Assembly: GCF_003576645.1 (NCBI RefSeq)
Contig: NC_044924.1
Coordinates: 21,331,233 to 21,395,232 of the forward strand
Direction of reading: 5' to 3'
Source of the DNA: Ipomoea triloba
Lineage: Eukaryota > Streptophyta > Magnoliopsida > Solanales > Convolvulaceae
DNA length: 64,000 nucleotides
Within the stretch, counting starts at the first letter, position 1. Every line of letters starts with the position of its first letter. The notes under the pieces are model-generated. The model did no database searches and was not told the DNA's origin. It saw nothing but the letters and a program-made list of their open reading frames with translations. Below are positions 1 to 11,657 of the stretch, piece after piece. Made by a program: the position numbers and the translations under genes.

Positions 1-19
1 ATATATATATATATATATA

Positions 20-296
20 GGGTCATGTTCAGGTGTGGCCGCGCCCTTACGTGCGGCCGTGCGGTTTACACCACTCAATGTTAAGAAATGCACCACTCAA
101 TGTTATGAAATACACCACTCAATACATTGAGTGGTGTGTTTCTTAAATATGAAATACACCACTCAATGTTATTGAGTGGTGCATTTCGTAATATTGAGTG
201 GTGCATTTCGTAATATTGAGTGGTGCATTTCTTAACATTGAGTGGTGTAAACCGCACTGCCACACGTAAGGGCGCGGCCACATTTGAATAAAATTC
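20..296. mobile_element. Foldback MITE inserted in a (TA)n microsatellite
   Basis: Roughly 80 bp at the left end (from GGGTCATGTTCAGGTG) reappear as an imperfect reverse complement at the right end, so almost the whole 277 bp can fold into a hairpin. The interior repeats a short unit around CACCACTCAATGTTA in both orientations. Pure (TA)n lies on both sides (1-19 and 297-317), so the element sits inside a dinucleotide tract as Micron-type MITEs do. No coding capacity. The superfamily is not determined; the target preference is the main clue. Confidence 0.65.
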
Positions 297-317
297 TATA
301 TATATATATATATATAT

Positions 318-1100
318 TAAATAGTTTTTGGTCAAAAAGTCATCTCTAATCTAAAGAAAGAGAACTTTTTCTCTAAATTAGATATGACTCTCTTCATACC
401 TTCTTGAAAGATACTCAATGAATTACAATGTTTAGATGCTCTAACTACTCGAGTGCTAAACCTATACTTAAAATGTAGATTGAACAAGGGATAAAAAGAA
501 AGATTGAGATGCATTTGTCTAGGTCAACTGAAAGACATGGGCAACCATTGCTTCATTAGAAATGTCACTTTTCCAGCAAAACACTATATAAACTTCTAAT
601 TTTGATGAAAACAGTTATTAATTCAACAAATAAATAAATAAATAAAAAGGTATTTCTAATCTTTGCCAAAATGAATACTACTGTCATATTTAACTAATCA
701 TTTCCCAATTAGAAACACATGGCAATGATGTAGCATCCTTTGAAATTTGTAAAATAAAATATTCTCTACATATTTAGATCACATTTTCAATTATTGATTT
801 GTCATCAGTTACTTACCTCTTCACACTGCACAAAAAACTAATCAAAAAAATTATTAATTCATCAAATAAATTTTTGAAAAAATAAGAACAATGGTATTTC
901 TAATCTTGGCAAAAATGTGTTAGCCCATCATTTCCCAATAATTTTCCAATTACAAACACGTGACAATGTTGTACACCCTTTAAAAATTGTAAAATAAAAT
1001 ATTAAATAAAAAAGAAGAAAAGCAAAAAAATTAAAATTAAAATTTGGGAAATTAAAGACAACATTCTTCATCTCTAATGATAGGAGGTGAAAATTGTTAG
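318..1100. repeat. AT-rich ~250-bp subunit array, copy 1
   Basis: Non-coding AT-rich sequence that matches 7942-8725 almost end to end by eye. It is built from ~250-bp subunits, each with a core reading roughly ACAAACACATGGCAATGATG followed by a TGTAAAATAAAATATT stretch; two are visible here (about 700-770 and 945-1010). The tail is purine-rich (AAAAGAAGAAAAGCAAAAAAA). No open frame of note. It could be a decayed non-autonomous element or a degenerate satellite. Confidence 0.5.
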
Positions 1101-1398
1101 AATTTTTAGCAAAATGGCAATTTTGAGTTACTATTTTGTGGTACAAATGTATGTGGGATCTACTTCCGATTCTGGTCGGGTCAAAAGTGAGTTTGCACTC
1201 TTCGTAGTGAGACAGAGATATTTGATACAATGTACAGTCAAAAATGGATAATAGGTGAATGAGAAATTGATTCTCAAAATGAACCTATTTGTGAGAAGTC
1301 GTGAAATGGCAATTATAAATTAATTTATAATTGAGCATGTTGATTAGTGTGTTATCTAACACTTTAAAATGCTTTTTTAGAGCATTTAGTGGTGATAA
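1101..1398. other. Unassigned intergenic sequence
   Basis: About 300 bp between the subunit array and the solo LTR. I see no coding signal, RNA gene or clear repeat. Its last five bases, GATAA, are the left target-site duplication of the solo LTR. Confidence 0.4.
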
Positions 1399-1827
1399 TG
1401 TAACACCCCAATTTTCACAACTTGGATTTATTACAAAATCCCTAATAATACAATACATTGCGGAAGCGTCTAACCAGCAGAAAACTGGGTGTTACCGCCA
1501 CGCTTAGGTATCTCTCCTATACCCAAACGCTAAGGCTAAACTTACAACCTCAAATAACCATGTCAACATACAAATATGTACGTATGGAAATAATTCTTCC
1601 AGGGTGTCTATTCTAGGATAGGGTAGTCTTCAACTTCGACTTCCATCCTATTCAGAGCTCATCGGGCTTCAGGAGCCCATACTAGACAACATCTGTAAAC
1701 ACATCGAAGTGTAGTTAGCGCGACGGCTAAGTAAGGAAATCCATTGTCACTCGAAAGTAAACAAGGGTTTCAAAAACAACATAATATTCAGAAAATGTAA
1801 ACTTTACCCAACAGTTGCATTCTACCT

Positions 1828-2076
1828 ACAGTCATATTAACAACAAAACAGCACAATATAGTATACAAGTCAGTCATATTAACAACAAAACAGCACAATA
1901 TAGTATACAAGTGACATCAGCATATAATACTTCCATTTCCAAGAGTTCCATCATTTAATTCAAAAGAGTTTAACAACACACACTTTACTATTCAACTCTT
2001 GCGGCATTTTATTCTGCGATCTAGTTACGGAGTACAACTCTTGCGGCATTTTATTCTGCGATCTAGTTACGGAGTA
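1828..2076. repeat. Two 42-bp tandem duplications in the solo LTR
   Basis: A ~42-bp unit beginning CAGTCATATTAACAACAAAA occurs twice in a row (about 1828-1911), and another beginning ACTCTTGCGGCATTTTATTC occurs twice (about 1994-2076). Both duplications are nearly exact, so they are recent compared with the LTR itself. Confidence 0.7.
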
Positions 2077-2222
2077 ACTAGATTTTTATAATTAGTGAGA
2101 TCACTTAATTTCCTTTTTGGATAATTATAGGGTAATCTTAGAATGTTTTCAAGAACCTCGGGCCGCGGCACTCATGCCTCCCGCAGGTCAAACGTCTCAA
2201 TAATTTCATAACTCCTTCTCCT

Positions 2223-2810
2223 CTCAGCGAATAGACTTCGCTCTGCAGTATGAATTAATCATACAAAAACATTTCAATAACTTTCTCAGCGAATAAACTT
2301 CGCTCTGCAGTATGAATTAATCATACAAAAACACTCAGCGAATAGACTTCGCTCTGTAGTATGAATTAATCATACAAAAACATTTCAATAACTTTCTCAG
2401 CGAATAGACTTCGCTCTGCAGTATGAATTAATCATACAAAAACATTTCAATAACTTTCTCAGTGAATAGACTTCGCTCTACAGTATGAATTGATCATACA
2501 AACCCCGGGCCGTGGCATTTCCCAGTATGAATTGATCATACAAACCCCGGGCCGTGGCATTTCCAAGTATGAATTGATCATACAAACCCCGGGCCGTGGC
2601 ATTTCCAGCCTTCCCGCAGGTCTCCTTATCCCGGGCCGTGGCATTTCCAGCCTTCCCGCAGGTCTCCTTATCCCAAGCCGTGGCATTTCCAGCCTTCCCG
2701 CAGGTCTCCTTATCCCAACCTCGGGCCATGGCACTCCAGCCCTCCCGTAGGTCCACCCTTATTCCAACCCCGGCTGTGGCATTTAAGCCTTCCCGCAGGT
2801 CCCCACCTTA
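2223..2810. repeat. Minisatellite block inside the solo LTR
   Basis: Three consecutive repeat types: a 62-bp unit starting CTCAGCGAATAGACTTCGCT (starts at 2223, 2285, 2334, 2396, 2458; one copy shortened to 49 bp), a 42-bp unit starting CAGTATGAATTGATCATAC (2481, 2523, 2565), and a ~42-bp unit with CCTTCCCGCAGGTCTCCTTA (from about 2600). The last type is the inverted counterpart of the GC-rich tandem block at 29260-29700 in the full element. Open frames across the block come from the repeats, not from a gene. Confidence 0.75.
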
Positions 2811-4689
2811 TTCTAGAAATTAAGGGTTGTAAACATGATTCTTTATTTTCCTTGAGTTTAATTAGTATATTCACATGATGACTCAAAACAATTATACTTA
2901 TCCAAATATGTTTCCAAAATACACACATTTGTCAATGGCTTTTCACCACGAAATTTCCAAGTGACAAGAGTCACACTTGTTTCTTAAAAACACAATTCTT
3001 CTTCCAAATTGATTGTGACATTCCAAAATTTTGTTACTATTTTTATTACAAAATATTTTTGTCAAAATTGTTCCTAACCATTCTTTTTCAGAAAATTTCA
3101 GCTTGGCGCAGTCCGAAAGATTGAGCCGGTAAAAATAGTTCCCGAACTCTTTTTCACTTGAAATGTTTATGGTAGAACCCCAACTTATAGTACTTGATGT
3201 CCATAAAAAGTTTTGGTCATTTTGATCCGCGAATAAACACAGAAAATTCCATTTTTGCCCTTGGCAGTGTGCTGTCCAGAATTTTTCTCTCTGGACCAGT
3301 TTTGGAAAAAAAATTCGAAAACCATACTTATACTACTCCGATAATTATGAAATTTTATGTGCAGGTTCTACACTTATTGAACTACATGTCTAAAAAAAAT
3401 AGGATCAAAATACCTTACCAATTTTTCCCAATAAATCTCGGAAGTAACTGCCAGAGACTATCTTTATTATTATTTTTTTCAATATTTTCACAAGTATAAG
3501 CCTATATGGACATAAACACAACATATACATGCATAAATTAACTATGAACATGCATACCAAAAATTACTAAACATTAAAGTGTAGTTTCTTTGAGCCAACT
3601 TGTAGATCCATAAACTTAACACATAATTTTCACATAAAATTCCTAGTCACATAATTTACTAGCATTTGATCACCTTCAAGTGACTAAACCAACTTAAGGG
3701 ATTCCTTACCTCTTTAGAAGATTTTAAAACCGTAGAAGTTGATGATTTCTTCCTTCGAACCTTTCACCAAAGATCCTAAACGAAACCACCATAACAACAA
3801 CATTTTCATGAACCTTTAGTTTAGACTTAAGTTCTAGGAAGGATTTAACCGAACAAAACCAAAATTTTTACCTATAATAGAGCACTTGAGTTGAAGAGAT
3901 AGTTAGGGAGTCCTTGGATCACAATGTAGAAGACTAAGTTTTTCTTTCCTTCTTCTTTCTTTCCTTATGATTTTCGAAAGTGCGGGAGATGAGAGAGATG
4001 ATGATGGAGAGTTTAGCTTGTAGCTTAAGGGATCAAGTATACCATGCCATACCTCTTATGACACACCATTAATTACCTCCACCATGTGGTAATTAGGAGT
4101 GCCACATGTCAACTCCCCATGGTAGCTCTTGAAGAGTAAAAATTCACTTTGCCAGTTTGGGGTTAAATCAGATGAAAGTTCGGAGGATTATAACTTAATT
4201 CGGGAAAATTCTACCACCAAAATTATCCTAAAAATAATCCCGTCAATAACCACTAAAATTGGGAATTTTTCGGTATCTCGCGAAATATAGGTACGAAGTT
4301 CCGTAACAATTTTACCCTTACAGTCCGTTTAAATTCTTACTTGAACTAACTAGAAGTCCAGGCTTAATCGTATCATACTTAATAATCTAATCTCTAGGAA
4401 AATTCGAACTGTATATGAATCCTTAAAAATTTTACGGTTCGTGACCGGTACGTAGATCGCAGCTTATTAATAACTAGTCTCACTTATAAAAATCCTTCTG
4501 AAGCACCGAGAGATCATCTCATAAATGTCATAGCCTAAAAAAATATTTTTCGAACCATAAACTTATCGGAATAGACGAGGGGTTACAGATAATGTACTAA
4601 TAAGCTAACGTCCAAAGTGTATTGTTATTGCCTAATTATTTTCTATCTTCTATAATAAAAAAGCCAGAAGAGCAGTAAATGCATTTTTG

Positions 4690-4740
4690 GCAAAGTTCCC
4701 GCCCATGCTGAAACGGCGCCGTTTTGGAGGTAAAATGTGT
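4690..4740 (+). promoter_or_regulatory. Possible host promoter: E2F-like site and palindrome
   Basis: TTCCCGCCC at about 4697 resembles an E2F/DP binding site, and 4711-4724 (AAACGGCGCCGTTT) is a perfect 14-bp palindrome. Both lie just upstream of DNA with weak exon-like character (5075-5910). The promoter role is inferred only from these motifs and their position. Confidence 0.25.
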
Positions 4741-5074
4741 ATTAACCGTTCGTTTAAAATATTAGGCTATAGAATACGGTAGACATGGGAAAGGAAAGAG
4801 TATTAATTGCAGACTTGCAGCCCTAAATGAATAGCCGCAACACCTTTGTTTAAAAAAACGAATCGACACTCGATTCTCGATTCTCGAATCGACAACATCA
4901 ATTAATACTATGCGAATTAATATAGGTTTAGAACTCTTACATGTACACACATCTAAAGCCTATACAGGTATAATTATCATATTCAAACAAACGATAACCC
5001 AGAAAACACTTCAAAATTCTCAGTTCTCTTCCAGCATAGTTGTATACTTTCTTGCTTGCGATTTATCAATCTTC

Positions 5075-5910
5075 AAAAATAGAAGCCCTATCAAGGTAAT
5101 GGAGGTCCGGCAATACATAGTGATGAAATTGTTTGCCGTGATGAAGAGGTACATTTCCTTATACATTATAATGCGTAAACAACTACTTTTCTTAAGTGTG
5201 TAAGTGTATAGGGCAGTTTGATACATGCTCATATATCAAAAACCTCATGTAGCAGCTTAAGTCAGGGAGACTATTTTCATGGTAAGAGGCCTATAATTAC
5301 AGGATTAAATGATTTGCTTTCTGTTCTTATTTTTTACCCTAAAGTTTGTTTTTAGGGTTGTATTGTATGTATGATTTTAGAGATGATTCAAAATAGAAAA
5401 CCATGTTATTTTTACAGTGTGTAGGAGGGAATTGTGATATATGCTCATATTTCAAAATACATCTATTGTATGCTTCTTTTTCTTTTTCTATTTCAAGTTC
5501 ATTCTGATAAGAAATTCTGATAAGAACCAACAGAGGATGAAGAAGTTGGAAGGTTACAATTATTATTGGAACTAAGAGGTAGTTTACTGCTGAAAATAAA
5601 GGTAGGATGTAAATATACTTGATATTGTTGTTTTAAACTTATTTTGATGTAGTGCCGTCCTGTTGAGAAAAAGGAGAAAGTCATGTTAAACATATAATTC
5701 TATTAGTACTATTGTATTCTTGAACTGACATAAGGATATGTAATTTTACAATAATTGTATTCTAGATTGATCAGCTTTGAATCTGTCATTTTATTTTTAA
5801 TATTGCAAGGATCTGGGTTACCTAACTCAATCAAAGTGTTTGAGAAGGGGTCAGTTACTGTTTGGGGCAGGAGAAAGCACACTGTTGAAGATAAATGTGC
5901 CATGAAATAA
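5075..5910 (+). CDS. Candidate short multi-exon host gene or gene remnant, unknown
   Basis: I do not recognise this product. Three short open stretches join with consistent splice phases: one ending at 5148 before GT (5149), 5536-5578 before GT (5579), and 5810-5910 after a T-rich tract and AG, ending in TAA (5908-5910). Phase is 0 at the first junction and 1 at the second. The last stretch includes the peptide IKVFEKGSVTVWGRRKHTVE. A further open stretch at about 5955-6030 includes VGDAVYYVKTKGKLRIEQF but is preceded by an in-frame stop. No start codon was found for the first piece. It could be a decayed host gene, or chance; the phase agreement is the main support. Confidence 0.22.
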
Positions 5911-7390
5911 TACCTAACTGCAGTTTTCTTAAATTATTTTTTTCAGGTAATTATGTAGACGGTTGGAGATGCAGTGTACTATGTAAAGACTAAAGGCAAA
6001 TTAAGGATAGAGCAGTTTGAAGTTGTATTTTTTTTCCAAGCATACTTTTTAAGTGTAAATTAATTTATGTAATCTTTTCATATAATGTAAATTCAAGTCT
6101 ACATTCTTTTCTTTTAAACAACCTTTTTACTAGAATACTTCATAGAGAGAAGTGGAAAAGCAGATCAGATAATTATCTTTTTTGAATAGGACATGTTCTA
6201 TGAAATTCATGATTAAGAGCCTGTCTCAAAACTAAAATTGACATTCTATTCACAATGCTTCTAATTCAAACATACATCTGAAAAACTTAATTAAAGTAGA
6301 TTAGAATTTAAAATAAAGAGCTATACAGCTTATAATATTGAGATATAAAGTGTAGGAAAAAGAGAGAAACATGAATATTTGGATACAAGAAATTATTAGC
6401 ACACGTAAACTTCCAAGATTTGTTATAAAGGAGTCATATTTAATCTTTGCTTTATCAGTTTTCAAGAAACTGTATAAATTCTTCTCCAAATATGAGACTT
6501 ATACAGTCAAGTATGAAAGGGACTCTATACATTTTCAGAACATATCTCTCCAAAAATTCCTGGGTAAACACTCCAACATGTGGTAATCTATATAAAAGGG
6601 ACTTTTCTTACCAAAAAAAAAATATAAAAGGGACTTTATACACCTTTAGTTACTATTGGGTCTAAGATGAAACATCATTAGCAAAACAAAGGTACTTCTC
6701 TCTACTCAAATTTTAGTACACTTAAGTTTAAGTCTATATATATATGTGGTTAATAATAGATATGATGGCGGTAAACAACAGTGTATATATATTAATATAT
6801 ATGAAGTATTCAACACGCTGTTAGACAGAACTATATGATACTTACATGAATTCAAAACATTGTTCGACAGAACTATATGATACTTACATGAATCGCCTGT
6901 AAAATTCCTAGATCTACCAACTTGCACCTGAAAAACAAGAATAATTAGAACAGATCTCTAACTAGGTCAGTATAAATGGTTGTGAGTTCCGATAAAAACT
7001 TCCAGAATCAATGAATATGTAAGCATCTAGCCAATTATCAGGTTCAAAAAACTTATCATAACCATATCATGGGAGTACCAAACCGGAACAGAGTTCTTAC
7101 AACAACCCGGAACAGAACATTACACTCTTGCAGAGTATAAGGTCTACGATGTCGGAAGACAAACTCCGAACTCCCTGCAAAATCAACTCCGGTGAAGTCG
7201 GACCTGGAAAAAAAATCCGGCTACATGTAGTCACCGGGCTAAGTTGCATGACACATAAAATCAAAAGATCCATTCCAAAGTCAAGGATTTCGGAAAGGAT
7301 ATACGGAAATGATGGAATGAAGAAGCTTCTGGACAATGGATCTTTGTTCACTATCCATTTTATTATTCTTTAAAAAAAAACCATTTTATT
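5911..7390. other. Intergenic DNA, a 45-bp direct repeat and one open stretch
   Basis: Mostly AT-rich and non-coding. A ~42-45-bp unit containing GACAGAACTATATGATACTT occurs twice in tandem (about 6809-6893). A stretch of ~270 bp at 7090-7360 is open on both strands (81 and 84 codons) with more GC than its surroundings. Neither reading resembles a family I know. Confidence 0.35.
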
Positions 7391-7941
7391 ATTAATGTTC
7401 TTAATATTAATATTCATAATATTATTATTAATTTCTACTATAATATTAAAAAATGATATAATTTTTAAAGTATTATAATGAATTATTTTTTAGATTGTAA
7501 TATTTTTTTACCGTTATCCCATAAATATTTTTGGTTATTATTAGTGAGAAGAAAATTTGTATTCTTTTGCTAAATAAATTGCATGTACATCTCGATATTA
7601 CTTTATTTAAAAATAAATAAAGTTATTATTTTTCCTAATTGAGTTGTTTTCTTAAATCTAGGCAGTTAGCATAGATTAAAAAGAACCAACAATCTGGCAA
7701 TTAATAACGGTCAAATTAGTTGTACGTGTAACTGTCACATTTCCAAATTATTTTTCAATTAGAAACATGTAGCAGAGATGTACGCCATTTGGAAATTGTA
7801 AAATAAAATATAAAATAAAAATGATGAAAAGCAAAAAAAATATTAAAATTAAAATTTGGGCAATTTCATCTCTAATGATGGGAGGTGAAAATCCACATTG
7901 ATATCTTATCCATCTCTAATCTCTAGATAAAAAAATATATA
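7391..7941. repeat. AT-rich spacer with one array subunit
   Basis: Very AT-rich DNA up to about 7725, then one ~180-bp copy of the subunit seen at 318-1100, including the purine-rich tail and the CATCTCTAATGATGGGAGG end. No coding signal. Confidence 0.45.
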
Positions 7942-8725
7942 TTAAAGAGTTTTTCGTCAAAAGTCATCTCTGATCTACAGAAAAAGAAATTTTTCTTTAA
8001 ATTAGATATGACTCTCTTCATACCTACTTGAATTGAAAGATAGTCAATGAATTACAATGTTTAGATGCTCTAACTACTCAGGTGCTAAACCTATACTTAA
8101 AATGTAGATTAAACAATGGATAAATAGAAAGATTGAGATGCATCTGTCTAGGTCAACTGAAAGACATGGACAACCATTACTTCATTAGTAATATCACTTT
8201 TCTAGTAAAACACTATATAAACTTCTAGTTTTGATGAAAATAGTTATTAATTCAACAAATAAATAAATAAAAAGGTATTTCTAATCTTTGGCAAAATGTA
8301 TACTACTGTCACATTTAACTAATCATTTCCCAATTAGAAACACATGGCAATGATGTAGCATCCTTTGAAATTTGTAAAATAAAATATTCTCTACATATTT
8401 AGACCATATTTTCAATTATTGATTTGTCATCATTTACTTACCTCTTCACACTGCACAAAAAACTAATCAAAACAATTATTAATTCATCGAATAAATTTTT
8501 GAAAAAATAAGAACAAAGGTATCTCTAATCTTGGCAAAAATGTGTTAGCCCATCATTTCCCAATAATTTTCCAATTACAAACACATGACAGTGATGTACA
8601 CCCTTTAATTTAAAAATTGTAAAATAAAATATTAAATAAAAAAGAAGAAAAGCAAAAAAATTAAAATTAAAATTTGGACAGTTAAAGACAACATTCTTCA
8701 TCTCTATTGATGGGAGGAGAAAATC
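7942..8725. repeat. AT-rich subunit array, copy 2
   Basis: Near-complete copy of 318-1100 in the same orientation, with scattered substitutions and small indels. Two internal subunits are visible (about 8330-8400 and 8570-8640). A third, truncated repeat restarts at about 8755 with the same leader as position 318. No gene. Confidence 0.6.
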
Positions 8726-8796
8726 CACACATATATCTTATCCGTCTCTAATCTGCAGACTAAAAATAAATAAATAAAGAGTTTTTCGTCAAAAAG

Positions 8797-8950
8797 TCAT
8801 TACATTAAGAAAATCGGGGACCAGCGAACTCGCCTTTGCAACCAATCCTAGGTCCTAAGATGCATTCCAAAATTAGTCCATTAATCCATAACCAAGAAGC
8901 ATAGTTTCAAGAACGGCGGGAAATATTAGAACATTCATTACATTAAGAAA
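8797..8950. repeat. 122-bp insertion flanked by a 16-bp direct repeat
   Basis: TCATTACATTAAGAAA occurs at 8797-8812 and again at 8935-8950. The 122 bp between the copies are more GC-rich than the surroundings and are not seen in the parallel array copies. Such a long flanking duplication fits a retroposed fragment (SINE-like or processed) or filler DNA at a repaired break. No poly(A) or clear pol III box was found. Confidence 0.45.
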
Positions 8951-9189
8951 TTAGACCTAACTTTGAAATCTAATTAATAATTTGACTTAGAAGAAATTTA
9001 GAAACAAATTTAGAAACAGTTTTGTCTTTAGCTAGTATCGAGATGACACTCTTCATTTCTAGATTTGAGGCAACACTCCTCATTTTTACATCAAGATTTT
9101 TCTTCCATTTTTTAAATTTTGTTTGTATATTTTATGAAAAATAAATTATTATACTAAATAAGTAATAAAAGTGAAATGGAAGCACATGC

Positions 9190-9830
9190 ATAAACAGTCA
9201 AAGTGATATAAAATTGATGTAGCATCTTTTGAAATTTGTAAAATAAAATATTCTCTACATATTTAAACAACATTTTCAATTATTGACTTGTCATCATTTG
9301 CTTAGTTCTTCACAAGCACAAAACAACTAATGAACACAATTATTACTGCATCGAATAATATAAATAAGTAAATATCAAAGATATTTAATTTCTAATCTCA
9401 GTCAAAATGTATAACTCTCAAATTTAGCCATTCATTTCCCAATTACAAACACATGGCAATGATGTAACATGCTTTGGAATTTGTAAAATAAATTAAAATA
9501 TTCTCTACATATTTAGACCATGTTTTAAATTACTGAGTTGTCAATCATTTACTTACCCCTTCACGTTGCACAAAATAACTAACAAAAACAATTAACTCAG
9601 TAAATAATTTCTTTTCCCTAAAAAAAAAAAAAGCAAAAACAAAACAGAGTTATTTCTATTCACGGCCAAACTGTGTAACTATCACCTTTAGCCCATCATT
9701 TCCCAATAATTTACTAATTAGAAACTCATGGCAGTGATGTAGCATACTTTGAAAATTGTAAAGTAAAATATTAAATAAAAAGAAGTAAAGCAAAAAAACA
9801 AAAATAAAAATTTGGACAATTAAAGACAAC
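9190..9830. repeat. AT-rich subunit array, copy 3, split by an LTR element
   Basis: At least two further subunits (about 9395-9520 and 9655-9830). The last is cut at 9830 by the TR-GAG element and resumes at 14319 with the expected CATTCTTCACCTCTAATGATG end, which locates the insertion site exactly. Confidence 0.6.
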
Positions 9831-10556
9831 TGTTGGTACATAAATTATGATTTATTTTATGCACTTGTCATATGTTGGTAAATGATTGAGAATTATGCAT
9901 GCAATATTGTACGTGTGGTGTGTATGGAAAATGCATGCTCTTTTGTGTACGTGTGAAGAGTTAAAATAGCAAGAGAAATATGGGAATTAATGTTTGAGTT
10001 ACAAGTGGGGCAACAAGAAGGAAAAAGGAGGAGAAAATGGCATCATGGTTTCATGCGTCCGTTTTTCAATTTCATAACACTATGGACTAAACATTATAAA
10101 TAGGACATCACACAAGCAGTTTTAAATCGAAGTTTCAGTGTTTCAAATACATATATATAGTCAGCAAGGTGCTACGAAGAAACTTCAATACAAGGAAAGA
10201 TTGGTGTATTATCCGGAGGAATCAGCTCCAAATTATTTCAGTACAAGCTGTGTTAAAATCCAGGTTGGTTACAGTTTGTTTAATTGGTAGAATTAGTTCA
10301 AACTGTATGTGTAACTTTTTCATAGAGTTGTTTTATAAGGTTAATGTTTAAATAGGTGGTAGATCTAGTTTTGTAATTTGTTGAACCTTGTAATTGTAAA
10401 AACCAGCGGGTTGAGCTTTAGTGAAAAAGTTTTGGGCGTGGCCCCGCAGATTAGGAGGTGTTCTCCAACTGCGTTATCAAATTCAGCTGTGTACTTATTT
10501 TTGGCACTTCCTTTATTGCTTAATATTTTGATATATATCTACGTTACATAATTTCA
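9831..10556 (+). repeat. 5' LTR of the TR-GAG element
   Basis: Starts TGTTGGTACA and ends ATAATTTCA. A TATA box (TATAAATA) lies at 10095-10102, which would put the transcription start near 10125-10135. Same length as the 3' LTR. Confidence 0.9.
10095..10102 (+). promoter_or_regulatory. TATA box in the 5' LTR
   Basis: TATAAATAG, conserved in the other LTR at 13852-13859. Position in the LTR fits the U3/R boundary. Confidence 0.6.
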
Positions 10557-10558
10557 AT

Positions 10559-10571
10559 TGGTATCAGAGCA
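10559..10571 (+). promoter_or_regulatory. Primer-binding site (initiator tRNA-Met type)
   Basis: TGGTATCAGAGCA starts two bases after the 5' LTR end and matches the usual plant priming site complementary to the 3' end of initiator methionine tRNA. Confidence 0.8.
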
Positions 10572-10625
10572 GTGTCGCTTAATTTGCTAGCGAGATCCTA
10601 GGGATACTCGAGTGTGTTTTGCAGA

Positions 10626-11627
10626 ATGGATGAAGGTGCCTCAATTTCACGATCACCATTATTGAAAGGAGTAAGCAACTATGTTTATTGGAAGGCCAGG
10701 ATGAAAGCCTTTATCAAATCTTTGGATGAAGAATGTTGGGATGCCATTGAAAATGCTTGGACTCCACCTATGATGACGGTCAAGAACAAAGAGAAGAAAA
10801 AACTCATTAGCCAGTGGACAACAGACGAAAAGAAACGATCATCAGCAAACAATAGGGCTATGAATGCTATTCATAGTGCACTTGGACCAGATCAATTTGT
10901 ATTGATCTCAGCCACAGATATTGCAAAAGTTGCTTGGGATGCACTTATGAATCATTACGAAGGTACAGGATCTGTCAAAGTTTCAAAACTACAATTGCTC
11001 ATGACCAAGTATGAAAGTCTGAGAATGGAAGAAACTGAATCAGTATCTGAGTTCAGTGCGAGGGTTAAAAACCTAGTAAACAGCGCACAAAACTTGGGTG
11101 AACCATTTGAGGAAGAAAAAGTGGTTCGAAAAGTTTTGAGATCCTTACCCCCGAGGTTCAAGATGCAAGCTATTGCTATAAAGCAATCAACAGATCTAAA
11201 AACTCTAACTTTAGATGCTTTAATGGGAAATTTGCAGACTTTTGAGTTGGAAATGGAGGAAGAATATAGGTACCTGAACAAGGACAACACAGGAGTTGCA
11301 TTCGGCGCTACGGCACCTGCAAGAGCTGACTCCGATACAGAAATGAATAACATCATGGCCATGCTGTCTAAGAAATTTGGCAAAATGCTTATGAAAGCTA
11401 AGGGACAAGGAAGGCTGAAAACAAATAGCAAAGGAGGTGGAACTGGAAATATCCAAAAGCCAAACGGTCAAAATCAAGATTTCAAGCTCAAAGGCATTCA
11501 ATGCTATGAATGTGGAGTTTATGGAGACAATGTAGCGGACTGTGGAAACAACAAATATAAGAAATCGTACACATTTACCTGGAGTGATTCTGAAGATTCT
11601 GACAATGGTGAACAAGCAGAACAATAG
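10626..11627 (+). CDS. Gag-like protein of the TR-GAG element
   Basis: About 333 codons from the ATG at 10626. The N-terminal part resembles the short gag leader of plant Copia elements (includes VYWKARMKAFIKSL). The central ~150 residues resemble the UBN2/retrotransposon gag region, with a run like ESVSEFSARVKNLVNSAQNL. Near residue 295 there is a degenerate zinc knuckle, CYECGVYGDNVADC, in which Asp replaces the usual His of the CCHC pattern. The role would be particle assembly and RNA binding. The frame ends in TAG (11625-11627) and continues open in the same frame as the next feature, so the two may once have been one protein. An earlier GTG at 10614 is not needed. Confidence 0.8.
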   Translation: MDEGASISRSPLLKGVSNYVYWKARMKAFIKSLDEECWDAIENAWTPPMMTVKNKEKKKLISQWTTDEKKRSSANNRAMNAIHSALGPDQFVLISATDIAKVAWDALMNHYEGTGSVKVSKLQLLMTKYESLRMEETESVSEFSARVKNLVNSAQNLGEPFEEEKVVRKVLRSLPPRFKMQAIAIKQSTDLKTLTLDALMGNLQTFELEMEEEYRYLNKDNTGVAFGATAPARADSDTEMNNIMAMLSKKFGKMLMKAKGQGRLKTNSKGGGTGNIQKPNGQNQDFKLKGIQCYECGVYGDNVADCGNNKYKKSYTFTWSDSEDSDNGEQAEQ

Positions 11628-11657
11628 ACAGGAAATTTTGTTGCATTCCATGGCAAC

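Larger units (their letters stand above)
1399..4587 (-). mobile_element. Solo LTR of the Tekay-type Gypsy family
   Basis: The segment runs from TGTAACACCCC to CGAGGGGTTACA, so on the minus strand it starts TGTAACCCCTCG and ends GGGGTGTTACA like the LTRs of the element at 21938-30948. It is flanked by a perfect 5-bp duplication, GATAA (1394-1398 and 4588-4592). Length is 3189 bp against 3414 bp for the intact 3' LTR. No internal region is present, so this is the product of LTR-LTR recombination. The promoter-proximal part (about 3480-4587) matches 34500-35575 closely; the middle differs and lacks the GC-rich block seen in the other copies. Confidence 0.85.

Noticed and set aside
2459..2823. 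Several overlapping open frames on both strands with regular peptide repeats
   Set aside because: They follow 42-bp tandem repeats in the solo LTR; the length divisible by three keeps frames open. No gene.
7097..7373. 81- and 84-codon frames on opposite strands
   Set aside because: No recognisable family and no promoter or splice context; kept only as a note in the intergenic entry.
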